The notes under the pieces are model-generated. The model worked only from the letters and a program-made list of their open reading frames with translations, ran no database searches and had not been told where the DNA came from. The position numbers and the translations under genes were made by a program. Positions 55,079 through 64,000 of a stretch of DNA of 64,000 bases are shown piece after piece (the stretch's first letter is position 1; each line of letters starts with the position of its first letter). Origin of the DNA: Vermamoeba vermiformis (lineage: Eukaryota; Tubulinea; Echinamoebida). Location of the stretch: the NCBI GenBank assembly GCA_045837725.1, contig JBEWZL010000302.1, positions 124,001-188,000 of the forward strand, read 5' to 3'.

Positions 55079-55646
55079 TGGAAAGAATTATATTATATTA
55101 GCACTTTCAACTTGCAGTGTTCTATTAATTAAAGACCGATGTTGTAACAGTTTTCGTTTTAACAGAAAAAACTTGCGATTTAAATTTCATCAAGTCCTCT
55201 TCGATGTTGTTCATTTGAAATTTCGTTTTTGCGAGTGAAATATCTTTTTACATTATATTGCAGTAATGCTAGTATACTAAGACACGAAAATAGCGAAAGA
55301 ACGCAAGATCCGGATCTCTTCCGAGGACCTATATCAGAGGTCCGTAGTTGCATTATAGCAATAATATCGGAACAGTTTATATGCAAGAGGGGTATGGCCG
55401 TCGGTGTGATTCCAATAATGTAATCGCCAATTAATTGTCAAATTGTAGTGCGCTATTTCAATTTGAGAATTCATCGCTCTCGCAAGCCTCGAATAATTTC
55501 ATGAAAAACAATAACAATAGCTTTCATTTACATTATTACTACTGTAGTATAATACAAGTATATCTAATACATAGCTTTGAATAACTAATGAACGATACAA
55601 AGCAAAAGTACGTACAAATTAGTTGACACGTGTCAAAGATCCAGAT
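55079..55646. other. Gap between the two amphipathic protein genes
   Basis: Promoter of copy 1 and 3' flank of copy 2. At 55624-55635 there is a perfect palindrome TGACACGTGTCA, 11 bp past the end of copy 2. No ORF is supported. Confidence 0.45.
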
Positions 55647-56388
55647 CTACACTTTAACGCCATTATCGTCCTGCGATATGGACTGTCGTTTATATTGATT
55701 TCCAAAATAGGCAATTCCATATGATAATCCTGGTATTTTTTGATTTGTCATGTTTGAATTATATTTCCACCACAATGACGGCATCAGATCTCGCGAATAA
55801 TTAATTCCTTGACTAGTCTTCTCTATGGTATAATTATATGTATATGATACTGCTTGAGTGGTCTTATCTTTAGCACTTGACGCAGTTCTCGCGGTCCAAA
55901 AATACGCGCCTTTTGTAGTGGATCCGATCTGACTTCCAATTTGACTAGCTGTTTGTTGCACTTGTGGATCTGTTACGATACTTATAGCTAAATCTGCGCT
56001 GCATTTAATTACAGGAATTAATGGCGAAGGCACGCCCATGTACCAAATAGCTGCGTAAAAACCTTTTGAGACTGGATTAGGACTTGGATGGTACGAAAAA
56101 GGGATAATTATTATTAATAATAATATAAATTACCTGCTTCGGTAAGTTTAGCAGCCTTTTGCCATACTTCTTGCGAGCCTGCTGCGGGTGATTTTGGAAT
56201 CTCGAGATCTGCCGAATAAAAAATCAGTATTACGGGTAATAGATATTTGTTATACTTAATTTTCAGATAATTTACGTACCCTTATTTATTGAAGTGAATG
56301 AAGGATTATTAGTTTGCCTAATAATATAACGAATTTGAATTGAAAATCAAATCCAAGAGCCTTAAAGTTCAACGTACGTCGCTTCCAT
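55647..56388 (-). CDS. Amphipathic-helix protein, two-gene family (copy 2)
   Basis: Four exons from ATG 56388: MEAT, then QTNNPSFTSINK, then DLEIPKSPAAGSQEVWQKAA, and the main exon VSKGFYAAIWYMGVPSP to the stop. Same exon plan as copy 1. The main exon carries ADLAISIVTDPQVQQTASQI, FWTARTASSAKDKTTQAV, TYNYTIEKTSQGI and an unrelated C-terminus (SYGIAYFGNQYKRQSISQDD). The Gly and AKDKT motifs are shared with copy 1; the ends differ. A soluble amphipathic lipid-associated protein is one possibility. It lies just before the ISG12-like cluster on the same strand. Confidence 0.66.
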
Positions 56389-56510
56389 CGCTGATCTGTT
56401 AGTGTTAATTAATGTATATGAAATAAATATTAGATTTTTAGGTTTTTTGTGGCCAGTGTGTTCACGAATTTCACCGGTTAAAGTAAGTTCATTTTCAAAT
56501 CTACAACTTG

Positions 56511-57164
56511 GGTCGAAGAGAAGCACCGCTATCGATGTTATTACTATTATCAGCGATGTCTTTAGTAAGAATATGAACTTTAGCCAAATTAGCGCCGTAT
56601 TGTTGCGCTAATTCCTCGCGCGACTTCATAAGTCTGGATTTCAGCTCAGGAGCAACGACTAAGATGATTTGACCAGCAACAAATGCTAAGTAACCCTTAG
56701 AAGGAGTAAATCCTAATAATCAATGAGTTAAAAGGATTCTCAAAGGAAAATCGTTGTGATCAGATCCAGTGTCAAAAAAATTCTTACCTGTACCGCCAGA
56801 TTGTAACAAGGCAACGAGTCCTTTCAATGGTATTTTACTATGTTGTGCATATGCAATGAGTTTTGTGGCCAAAGATCCTGTTTAACAAAAAGCAATTCGT
56901 AATTAGATCGTAAATCCGCATAAAAATAATTAAATCAATATTACTTGGAATAACACCATAAGGCCCAAATCCAATAGCCCATAATATAACTTTTCTAGCT
57001 ACAAATATTCCAACAGCTCGAATTAGAATACGAATAATTTTCGAGATCAATTGATTCTTTTCTTCAGTAGCAGCAGTAGCAACGATTTCTTGATTTTTTG
57101 TTCCACAACAACATGGCGCTAATTTAGCAGAATTTTGTTGGTCGGTTGAGGCGTTACTATCCAT
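56511..57164 (-). CDS. ISG12/IFI6-like membrane protein 1
   Basis: Three exons from ATG 57164 (MDSNASTDQQNSAKLAP). A CCC motif, a Lys/Arg amphipathic helix (LISKIIRILIRAVGIFVA), then the ISG12 signature: GFGPYGVIPRS, KGLVALLQSGGTGFTP. This is the GFxxxGVxxGSxA ... ALLQSxGATG pattern of the interferon-stimulated 6-16/ISG12 family, small hydrophobic proteins of mitochondria or ER linked to apoptosis and stress in animals. A long C-terminal extension (LKSRLMKSREELAQQYGAN) is not typical of the family. It is the most divergent of four tandem copies here. Introns fall at the same places as in the other copies (before SLATK and after SGGTG). Confidence 0.72.
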
Positions 57165-57287
57165 ACTGATTTTTTGATCTCGATCTTTTTGCGTTTAAAA
57201 GTTGCTTTCACGATAAATAAATAGTATAGGTATATAATACAATAATATATAATATACAAATAATATTAAATAGGTGCCTTTGATGTC

Positions 57288-57296
57288 CACGGCGTT
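57288..57296. promoter_or_regulatory. CACGGCGTT motif upstream of ISG12-like 1
   Basis: One mismatch to CACGGCGTG, 124 bp before the ATG of ISG12-like 1. Weakest of the set. Confidence 0.35.
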
Positions 57297-57371
57297 TCGT
57301 CAACTAACAAAAGTAAAAAAACGAACGATTCTTTTATTTAGTCCCCTCTGCAATAGAGCGAAACAACTAAA

Positions 57372-58099
57372 CTACTCCTTAGTGTTAGTATTGTATATTC
57401 TATCTCTTATTGCTTGAATGCAACTCCTTAAATCGTCCCAGGCAGTTTGGATTTGAGATGTCACGAACTCAGAAGCTTTGCCAAGCGTTTTAGAAAAGAT
57501 CTGCGAGTCTATTATGCGCTTAGTATATGAATATATATTAGGGCCGTATAATATTAGGGCAGTCGTGGCTCCGCTAACGATTCCAATCGGGATCAAGTAT
57601 GGAGAATCAAATCCTGAGGTAAGAGATTCATCAATAATTCGCCAAATTAATAATCATCGAATAGTAAATTATAAATATAATTAATTTAGCTGTGTGATTA
57701 CCTTTTGCACCAAGATTTTGCAAGATAGAAATTGGAGATCTTTTTCTTAAAGCTTCACGAGCATAGATCGACCATTGACGCATTAAAAAAGCAGCAAACG
57801 AGCCTTAAATATTTATATTAATATTGCTTGAATTAATTGATGGATTTCTACTCGAACTAACCTTTCGCAACACCAGATTTGGTAAATCCAGCTGCTCTGG
57901 CTGCTACAATGGCAGCAATAGGAGTACTAATAGCTATACATATGGTTATTGTCGCATTCTTCAAGTGATTTTGTTTCTTTTGACCGGATCTAAATTGAAT
58001 TCATTTTGGTAAGTTCTTTTTGCATTCTATATCTTATTTCCGTATATTCGCGTACATTTTATTATCATACAATCCTACGATACTGCTGTTTTCCGTCAT
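57372..58099 (-). CDS. ISG12/IFI6-like membrane protein 2
   Basis: Four exons from ATG 58099 (MTENSSIVGLYDNK). Second exon: NHLKNATITICIAISTPIAA then AARAAGFTKSGVAK; third: GSFAAFLMRQWSIYA to SPISILQNLGAKG; fourth: FDSPYLIPIGIVSGATTAL and a C-terminal amphipathic segment (SEFVTSQIQTAWDDLRSCI). GFTKSGVAKGSFAA and SILQNLGAKG are the two halves of the ISG12 motif. The exon joins are all in frame. The acidic-to-basic tail (RDRIYNTNTKE) is lineage-specific. Confidence 0.8.
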
Positions 58100-58297
58100 T
58101 TTTGATTTGAAATTGAAATTCTTACGGCGGAGTGCCATTTTTTCTGAAAGTCAAAACAAGTACTACGTTGAAGCCTCATATCTAGAGATCAGGTGAATAA
58201 ATGACATTTATTTATGTGTATATATATGTATATTATGAATAGCTAATGAAAAGCAAGGAAATTTTAAATAATGGCAACGACCGAAATGGATCTGGAT

Positions 58298-58888
58298 CTA
58301 GCTTAGATTAGGCGTAGTCTCGTTATCATTATGCTCATTAAGCTTCTCTTTAATATGCTTGACCACATCAGGTCCATACACTGCTGCTACTGCCACAGTT
58401 CCTGCGACGATTGCAACAGGGATCAAGTACGGCGAAAGAATACCTGAAAATAATGATTAATAGCGATAAAATATATTATAGGTATATAATATACTTAGAT
58501 ATCTTAGTATTAGTCTTTATTACCTGTTGCTCCGATCGATTGCAAGATCGCAACAGTAGATCCTTTCGAAATTGCGCCACCGCTTAAAATTGCAGCTTTG
58601 CTCATCAACAATGCACCCCAAGAGCCTAATGATTATTTAATATGAGTTCGAGTGCATATAAGATCAGTTTTGATGAGTTTTACCTTTGACAATTCCTGCA
58701 GCGGTGAATCCAGCTGCATTGATGGCCGCAGAAGTAGCAACAGGTGCGGCAATAGTACTGGCTGCTATTTTGAGACCGTTTGTTGCGTGCTTGGCAGCGT
58801 CGTTAGTCCTATTATATGGTAAAGGTGAGTAAAGCCTGGTCGAGAAATTTACAAATCTAGATCCTGCTTACGAGTTGTTCGATGACAT
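58298..58888 (-). CDS. ISG12/IFI6-like membrane protein 3
   Basis: Four exons from ATG 58888 (MSSNNS, then RTNDAAKHATNGLKI). ISG12 motif: INAAGFTAAGIVKGS, ISKGSTVAILQSIGATG, then ILSPYLIPVAIVAGTVA and a short charged tail ending NETTPNLS. It is the closest of the four to the animal ISG12 consensus and about 160 residues long, the usual size. A CACGCCGTG palindrome lies 83 bp upstream. Confidence 0.85.
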
Positions 58889-59350
58889 TGTTAGTGTTGT
58901 GTTGGTATACTAATTGATTAGAGTGTTTTAATGGTCTTGTCAGAATCGATCATTTTTAAGCAGATCCAACACGCCGTGCGCAACTTTTTCCAAACTGAAA
59001 TTTCACTCCACGCTGAAATGTCCCTGTGCCATCAATTTTCGTATTTTTCGTAATCTATTCATGTAATTAATCATCGTATCTTATTCCAATTCGATGGGAA
59101 CTGTGAAAAATATGAGTTTGACACGTGTCTAATAAAAGTGTCATTGTAATGGACGTACAATGATTTCAAGATTGATTAATAATAGCCTAGACAATAGTTA
59201 TATCACATTATTACTTTCATATTATAAACGCTCAAATAAATCAAAGAGGTCTTGTGGTGGCATCCGTAATTCATCGCAATTCTTTAAGATGTGCTCCAGA
59301 AGCTACTTTATCAAATAATATAGCTATTTATAGACTATATGACTATATAA
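58889..59350. other. Gap between ISG12-like 3 and 4
   Basis: Promoter of ISG12-like 3 and 3' flank of ISG12-like 4. It holds CACGCCGTGC at 58971-58980 and TGACACGTGTCT at 59119-59130. No ORF is supported. Confidence 0.5.
58971..58979. promoter_or_regulatory. CACGCCGTG motif upstream of ISG12-like 3
   Basis: Palindromic arms CACG/CGTG with a central C, 83 bp before the ATG of ISG12-like 3. Confidence 0.5.
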
Positions 59351-60059
59351 CTACAGTTTTGAAGTGCCGTAAGGCAAAAAAGTGATTTTTAAGCCTTGAG
59401 CGACATTCGATGCGGCAGATGTGACTTTGTTATACGCCTTGCCAACATTTTCTTGCAGTACTGGTGAATTAGCAGCATCTTTAACAGAGCTATATATTTT
59501 AGGACCGTATAATACAGTTACGGCTGTTGTTCCTCCGATTACAACCAATGGAACGACCACGGGAGATCCAAGTCCTGTAAATTGAACCAAATTAACATTA
59601 TAAATTATTGAACGCGTAACATGAATATAATTATGCGTAGTATAGTACCTCGAGCGCCTATTGACTGGAGTACTGCGACCGGGCCGCCGGATGCGATCTT
59701 TCCGCCGGAGGAAACAGCGACTTTACTCGTTAAAGCAGCAGCAGGCGAGCCTAAATTTGATAGTAAAGTAATATTGAGACAAGTAATTTATATCGGATCA
59801 ATTTAAATGTTTACAAACCTTTTGCAATTCCTGCAGCCGTAAATCCGGCAGCTTTAATCGCTCCAATGATAGCAATTGGAGTGCCTGCAGCAAAGGCAAC
59901 AATAATTAAGCCATTTTTAACATGGAGTAACGTTCCGCTAAAGAAAGAATTAAATTGAAAGCTTGATCGAGAAAAATTTTACTTGTAGCCCTCGGAACTG
60001 GAATTTTTATCGTCTGACGGACTATTCATAGTATTACTATTATCGGTGTTCATATTCAT
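59351..60059 (-). CDS. ISG12/IFI6-like membrane protein 4
   Basis: Four exons from ATG 60059 (MNMNTDNSNTMNSPSDDK), Met3 an alternative. Second exon: GTLLHVKNGLIIVAFAAG, then IKAAGFTAAGIAKG; third: SPAAALTSKVAVSSGGKI to GPVAVLQSIGARG; fourth: LGSPVVVPLVVIGGTTAV, then KIYSSVKDAANSPVLQ and a Lys-containing amphipathic end. All ISG12 motif positions are kept. It has the strongest palindrome cluster upstream (60117, 60190, 60308). Confidence 0.84.
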
Positions 60060-60116
60060 TGAGTAACAAAAGCAATGGAAGAAAAAAAATTACCGCGATT
60101 ATGAACCAAGGGAGGA

Positions 60117-60125
60117 CACGGCGTG
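60117..60125. promoter_or_regulatory. CACGGCGTG motif upstream of ISG12-like 4
   Basis: Extended form ACACGGCGTGT (60116-60126) is a perfect palindrome around a central G, 58 bp before the ATG of ISG12-like 4. Next to it, GTGTGGCCACAC at 60123-60134 is a second perfect palindrome, overlapping it. Confidence 0.5.
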
Positions 60126-60307
60126 TGGCCACACGGCTGTAGGTCGCACCTGATTGGTCCAATTCCAATCGGAATTTACCGACAGCCTACACGGCGCTGT
60201 GTTAAGGAAATAAACGTAGTTGCGAGTCCCACAATAATTTTGATAATTGATCATTTTCTTTTGCTGCGAAACACAGCAAACCAATTACTTGATTTTTGAT
60301 AATACAG

Positions 60308-60316
60308 CACGCCGTG
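60308..60316. promoter_or_regulatory. CACGCCGTG motif, distal to ISG12-like 4
   Basis: Extended form AGCACGCCGTGCT (60306-60318) is a perfect palindrome around a central C, 249 bp before the ATG of ISG12-like 4 and 537 bp before the plus-strand gene at 60853. Confidence 0.45.
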
Positions 60317-60852
60317 CTATATATTAATATTGTTGTTTTTATTTGACCGCGTTAGCAACTGCAATCGTTTAGACCGAGTTGATCAACAAATCTGAACAAG
60401 GCTACTCGTGGTGAATTCGTAAGTCAATAAATACTAATTTAATTATTCCTTAATCTTGATGGAGATCAATTATCTGCGGCAGTCTCAGGGCATTAATTGA
60501 TATAGATTTTTATTTTTATTTTTTCCGCAAAATTCTCTTCAAGCTTATTATTACTTTGTCAATTGTAAAATCTATATGTATATATTCAGTGTATTGAGAA
60601 ACGGAACCGCTTTTTTTGCCAAGCATTTTTTTTTTAAATTTTGGTTCAAAATATTTAATTATAATATATCTCGCACGTATATCTCGATGTGAGTTCAATT
60701 AAGTTGCCAGCGCACGTGACTTTAAGCGCAAAAACGAAAGAACGAAAAAACGAAACGGCTAAATATAGCACTATAAGTTGACGACTCATATCCATCAGTT
60801 CTTAATAGTCTCGGAAGTACTATACCACATCTATTGAACTAATATCACGAAC

Positions 60853-62149
60853 ATGCATCGGATCTGCATCTTTTTGTTGGTTTTTATATGTTCTTCAATT
60901 GGCCAACGCGTAGTAATATCGATTCAAGCCACTGAAGAGTTTCGTAAGTACTATATCAAAGAGTATTAGCATCGTTTTTTTCTATAGCTTTCAGTTTTAC
61001 TTGTCCCAATGGTCAAGTCTTATTTTCGAACCAATATTTCTCGGCAGAATCCTTCTTAGCGCTAGATGCAACTAATACGGATGGATTTCTTGCCTGCGCT
61101 AATTCATTTAGCGACAATATCGACGCCGTAAGTCCAATTTTTAAGTTTGCAGATCCGGATCTAAAACTTTTTTTTGTAGAGCTTCAACTTATCGCAAACT
61201 TCGACTAGGATTACTGAAACTGTAATATTTACATATAAGGAAAGCGAGATTTTCCACTCGATTCTCAATTCGACGGACTTTTATTCCTTTCAACTTCGCG
61301 CTATCGTAATCTACGGACGAGATCTGGGCTCAGAAGACCAAGTTCAAATAGATATAGCGTTTATAGGCAACAGTAAGTACTATACTATGATGTTATTAAT
61401 TCTGACGCGTTATTAGCCTGCGGAGATAGCGTTCGAGATTCAGATCTCGGCGAAGAATGCGATTCAACCTCTGAATGCGATAGTTATTGCGGCTGTTTGA
61501 GGTATATAATATAATATATGTATAATACGTATTAATCATATTGTTTAGTGATTATCAAGTTGATATGAATAACTTGCGCAACACTCACTGTATCGTCGCT
61601 CCAAATCTCGGCTTGCTTTGGTTACTTGTGCCTTTCGTGGCCATAGTAACAGGCCTTGTAGTCGTATTAAGCGTTCTTAAACGTAAAGGGTACGTTCAAT
61701 TTCAGAGATCGCTTTTTCGACCCCCAAATCCAGCTACTGAAATTAAAGTTAAATGCTATTTTATATCATTTTTAAATAACGATAGTAATATTGTATATAG
61801 AAAGCTTCGTTGTTGCAATGGTCGAGATCCGGAGCCGGATGAAGAAGTCGAAATGTCCAAACTGCAACCAATCATAATAGCGCCTCATAATTATCCTCCT
61901 CAGCCCTACTTCCGCGACCAACCACCACCGCCACAAGCACCGCAACAGCCGTTGCCTTATCCACCTCTCAGATCCGTTTTGCCTCCCTCAAACTTTGGAT
62001 CCGCTCCGGTGATTCCTTACTCACCTAATCAACCGCCAATGCCTATTCTACCACCTCCTGGACATAATCCATACGGTCCTTCGCCCTACATGGAAGCTCC
62101 TAGCCCTATGACTCAAATAAATTACGGACCGCCACATCCACCGTATTAA
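60853..62149 (+). CDS. Type I membrane protein, CGxG Cys module, Pro-rich tail (family member 2)
   Basis: Signal peptide MHRICIFLLVFICSSIGQ. Ectodomain starts FTCPNGQVLFSNQYFSAES, closely matching FICPNGAVLMSNQYISNSF of family member 3. Then TETVIFTYKESEIFHS, and the Cys module CGDSVRDSDLGEECDSTS with CDSYCGC. One TM helix (LLWLLVPFVAIVTGLVVVL) ends VLKRKG. An intron there (61690-61800, 111 nt, a multiple of three) is open in frame; splicing by analogy with members 1 and 3 joins KRKG to KLRCCNGRDPEPDEE. Tail Pro-rich (NYPPQPYFRDQPPPP, YPPLRSVLPPSN, ILPPPGHNPYGPSPY), ending YGPPHPPY. Function unknown; receptor or adhesion role inferred. Confidence 0.72.
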
Positions 62150-62390
62150 TTACCGCATTGATACACAAACCTTTCTGTAACATAAATAGGCGTAAAAAAG
62201 ATATTTTTTCGTATTTACAAACTGTGCAAGCAGCTTTTCCTAATTAGGAGACCATCCTATGAAATGTGAGCGAAAATACGCAAAAAAAGAACCTTTAAAA
62301 CAGAAAAATTGCGTTTTATAATTTATAGCCCATTTATGATAAATCAAGCACAGACGCAATACTAGATCTGTAATAGAAGCAGTAACGGAA

Positions 62391-63821
62391 ATGATCTGTC
62401 GCACTCCTTACCTACAAATCTTTTTGCTGGGCTTGTTAAGCTCTGCTGTTCTCGCTCAACGTGCCTATTGGAATGCTAACCCAGGAGCAAGTTATGGAGT
62501 ATATTGTAAGACGCAAAGCGAAGCTAGAAGAAAATTGTTCCGAAATTATTCTTTTTGTACCGAATTTTTTTATTTTTAAAGTTTTAAAAGCTAATGAATT
62601 ATTATGCACAGCTGGCTTTGTTTCGTTTATCTGCCCAAACGGCGCCGTATTGATGTCGAACCAGTACATTTCAAACTCTTTTCAAGCCGACAATAATTTA
62701 CCTTACTGGTACGATTGCCAGCCTTCCTTTATGAACAGCGTGGATGGCGTAAGTATTGCATTGCTAATCATTAGCGCTTAATCGTGGATTATTATTAAAT
62801 GACCCGATCTTTTTACCACACCATTTCGTTCTGACTGTTTTTCCAGATTATCACCGTGAATGTAACGCTGGAAGGTTTAGACTCTGTTACGTACACGGTC
62901 TCGAAGTACAAGTCGGAGATCTTTAGGGACGGCATTGACTTGGCTCAATCTTCACTCGATCGGATCGGATTTCAAATCGATTCTGGAGCGCTTGTAGTCA
63001 CCTTCTTAGGTCCTTGTAAGCACTATTATACTTATTAATATAATGCTAATAACAATTATTTTCAAGCTTGTGGCAATGGAGTGCGCGAGTACCTCCAGTT
63101 CGAAGACTGCGACAATGACAGTGATTCGAGATGCTTGTTCTGTGCTTGCGTAGAGTAAGTAGGCTATATATATAGTACTATTTATATTAATATTGGTTTA
63201 ATAGTGGTTCATACGCTGACTACAATGACTTTACGTACAAATCGTGCAATGACTATTCATCATCCTCTAGCTACTCTTCATCATCAGGACTTATACTCGG
63301 GATAGTTATCCCTATTGCAGTCGTAGTGCTTATATTGATCGTGGTACTCAGAGTGTTGTGCATTAGAGGGTAATAAAAAATAATTCGAAGAAAAAAAATA
63401 ATTAATTATTTGTAGCATTATTATGACTGGTAGACGCAGACGAACCGCAGAAATGGAGATTGAAATGGCTCAACAACAAGCTGTTGAAGGCGCTGTACCT
63501 CAAGGAGCAGTTATGGTTGTTCAACAACCTGGTGTTGTACCGCTGGATCAAGGTGTTCAACCGGGCCAATACCCTAATTACATAGCACCTGCGGCATACC
63601 CTCAAGTACCTCTTAATCAACAACAGCCGTCTTATGTCGTTGTCAATCCTTCTGCACCTTACGGAGCTGTGCCAAAAGCGGATCCAAACGCGCAGCCCTA
63701 CATCACGGCTAATTACGCTGCTCAGCCCGTTGCGCAATTCGCTCCTAATAATAACAATATTAATACCAATGTCGTAGTTGCATCTCCCCCTCCTCCCAAC
63801 GGTGCATTTGCAACAAACTAG
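62391..63821 (+). CDS. Type I membrane protein, CGxG Cys module, Pro/Gln-rich tail (family member 3)
   Basis: Signal peptide MICRTPYLQIFLLGLLSS (cleavage near VLAQ). First exon ends within GVY at about 62506; splicing to about 62611 gives SGFVSFICPNGAVL and SNQYISNSFQADN. Then VNVTLEGLDSVTYTVSKY, DRIGFQIDSGALVVTFLG, the Cys module CGNGVREYLQFEDCDNDS, CLFCAC, a Ser-rich stalk and TM LILGIVIPIAVVVLILIVVL ending RVLCIRG, nearly the same end as family member 1. Tail from 63418: MTGRRRRTAEMEIEMAQQQ, Gln/Pro/Val-rich, ending VVVASPPPPNGAFATN, which shares VVxSPPPxxGAF with member 1. Seven exons. Confidence 0.75.
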
Positions 63822-64000
63822 ATTGACTTTGTACTAAGAATAAACATATGAGACTTGGATTGTATATTTTAATTATTAATAATATTCGACGATTTGATAT
63901 TAAATATTGAGATTGAAATGAACGTCTTACCGAAGATTGGTAGGAGTAATTAAGTGAGTTTTGTTCGTCGAAATAACGAAGGCAATTCAAATGACCACGT
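63822..64000. other. End of window, no gene seen
   Basis: AT-rich 3' flank with an AATAAA at about 63839-63844 (GAATAAACAT). No ORF is supported. Confidence 0.4.

Larger units (their letters stand above)
60060..60852. promoter_or_regulatory. Divergent promoter region, ISG12-like 4 / type I membrane protein 2
   Basis: 793 bp between divergent starts. It contains GC-richer palindromes at 60116-60318 (see separate entries) near the minus-strand gene and an AT-rich half with A/T homopolymers (60500-60660) and GCACGTGAC at about 60713 near the plus-strand gene. No ORF is supported. Confidence 0.5.

Noticed and set aside
61690-61800. Treating the whole 61541-62149 frame as one exon
   Set aside because: Both paralogs have an intron at this point and the GTACG/TATAG signals are good; kept as possible retention only.

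Overview
The window is nuclear DNA of a compact, intron-rich unicellular eukaryote. About 28 protein genes sit in 64 kb, most are split by introns of roughly 45-70 nt with GTAAG/GTACG donors and TAG/CAG acceptors, and gaps between genes are often only 35-600 bp. The mix (a cAMP-receptor-like GPCR, a dihydropyrimidine dehydrogenase, complete eIF3 a/l, CRM1, Hsp110, many secreted or membrane orphans) suggests an amoebozoan-type amoeba, but this is inference and no species marker is present.

Layout. 1-2684 is the 3' part of an M1 aminopeptidase with an inverted-repeat element inside one intron. 4070-6223 is an orphan seven-TM protein with an ectodomain. 7281-7973 is a three-unit polyubiquitin with unusual substitutions. 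8295-11672 (minus) holds a Ras-like protein without recognisable GTP-binding motifs and a cAMP-receptor-like GPCR. 12176-18569 has a short-chain dehydrogenase, a protein kinase, an orphan and a secreted Cys-rich protein. 18801-24086 (minus) is dihydropyrimidine dehydrogenase; one of its introns carries what looks like a circularly permuted tRNA gene. 24598-30069 has a PH/coiled-coil/tail-anchor protein, a double-GNAT acetyltransferase and a small coiled-coil protein.

30655-47996 is a housekeeping block: Ded1/DDX3 helicase, Hsp110, eIF3a and eIF3l (divergent, sharing a 142-bp promoter) and exportin-1. These genes work in translation initiation, folding and nuclear export.

48624-63821 is an accessory block of lineage-specific membrane families: three related type I membrane proteins with a CGxG/CxC Cys module and Pro/Gln-rich tails, a tandem pair of tiny two-TM proteins, an MECR-like reductase, two paralogous amphipathic proteins, and four tandem ISG12/IFI6-like genes, at least three of which have a CACGSCGTG-type palindrome upstream.

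Most notable observations: the permuted tRNA-Met-like gene at 21330-21455; the ISG12-like cluster with its shared motif; the three-member receptor family with a shared tail motif; the divergent polyubiquitin; and a GATC-rich signature in non-coding DNA. Exon coordinates were derived by hand from splice signals and reading-frame continuity.
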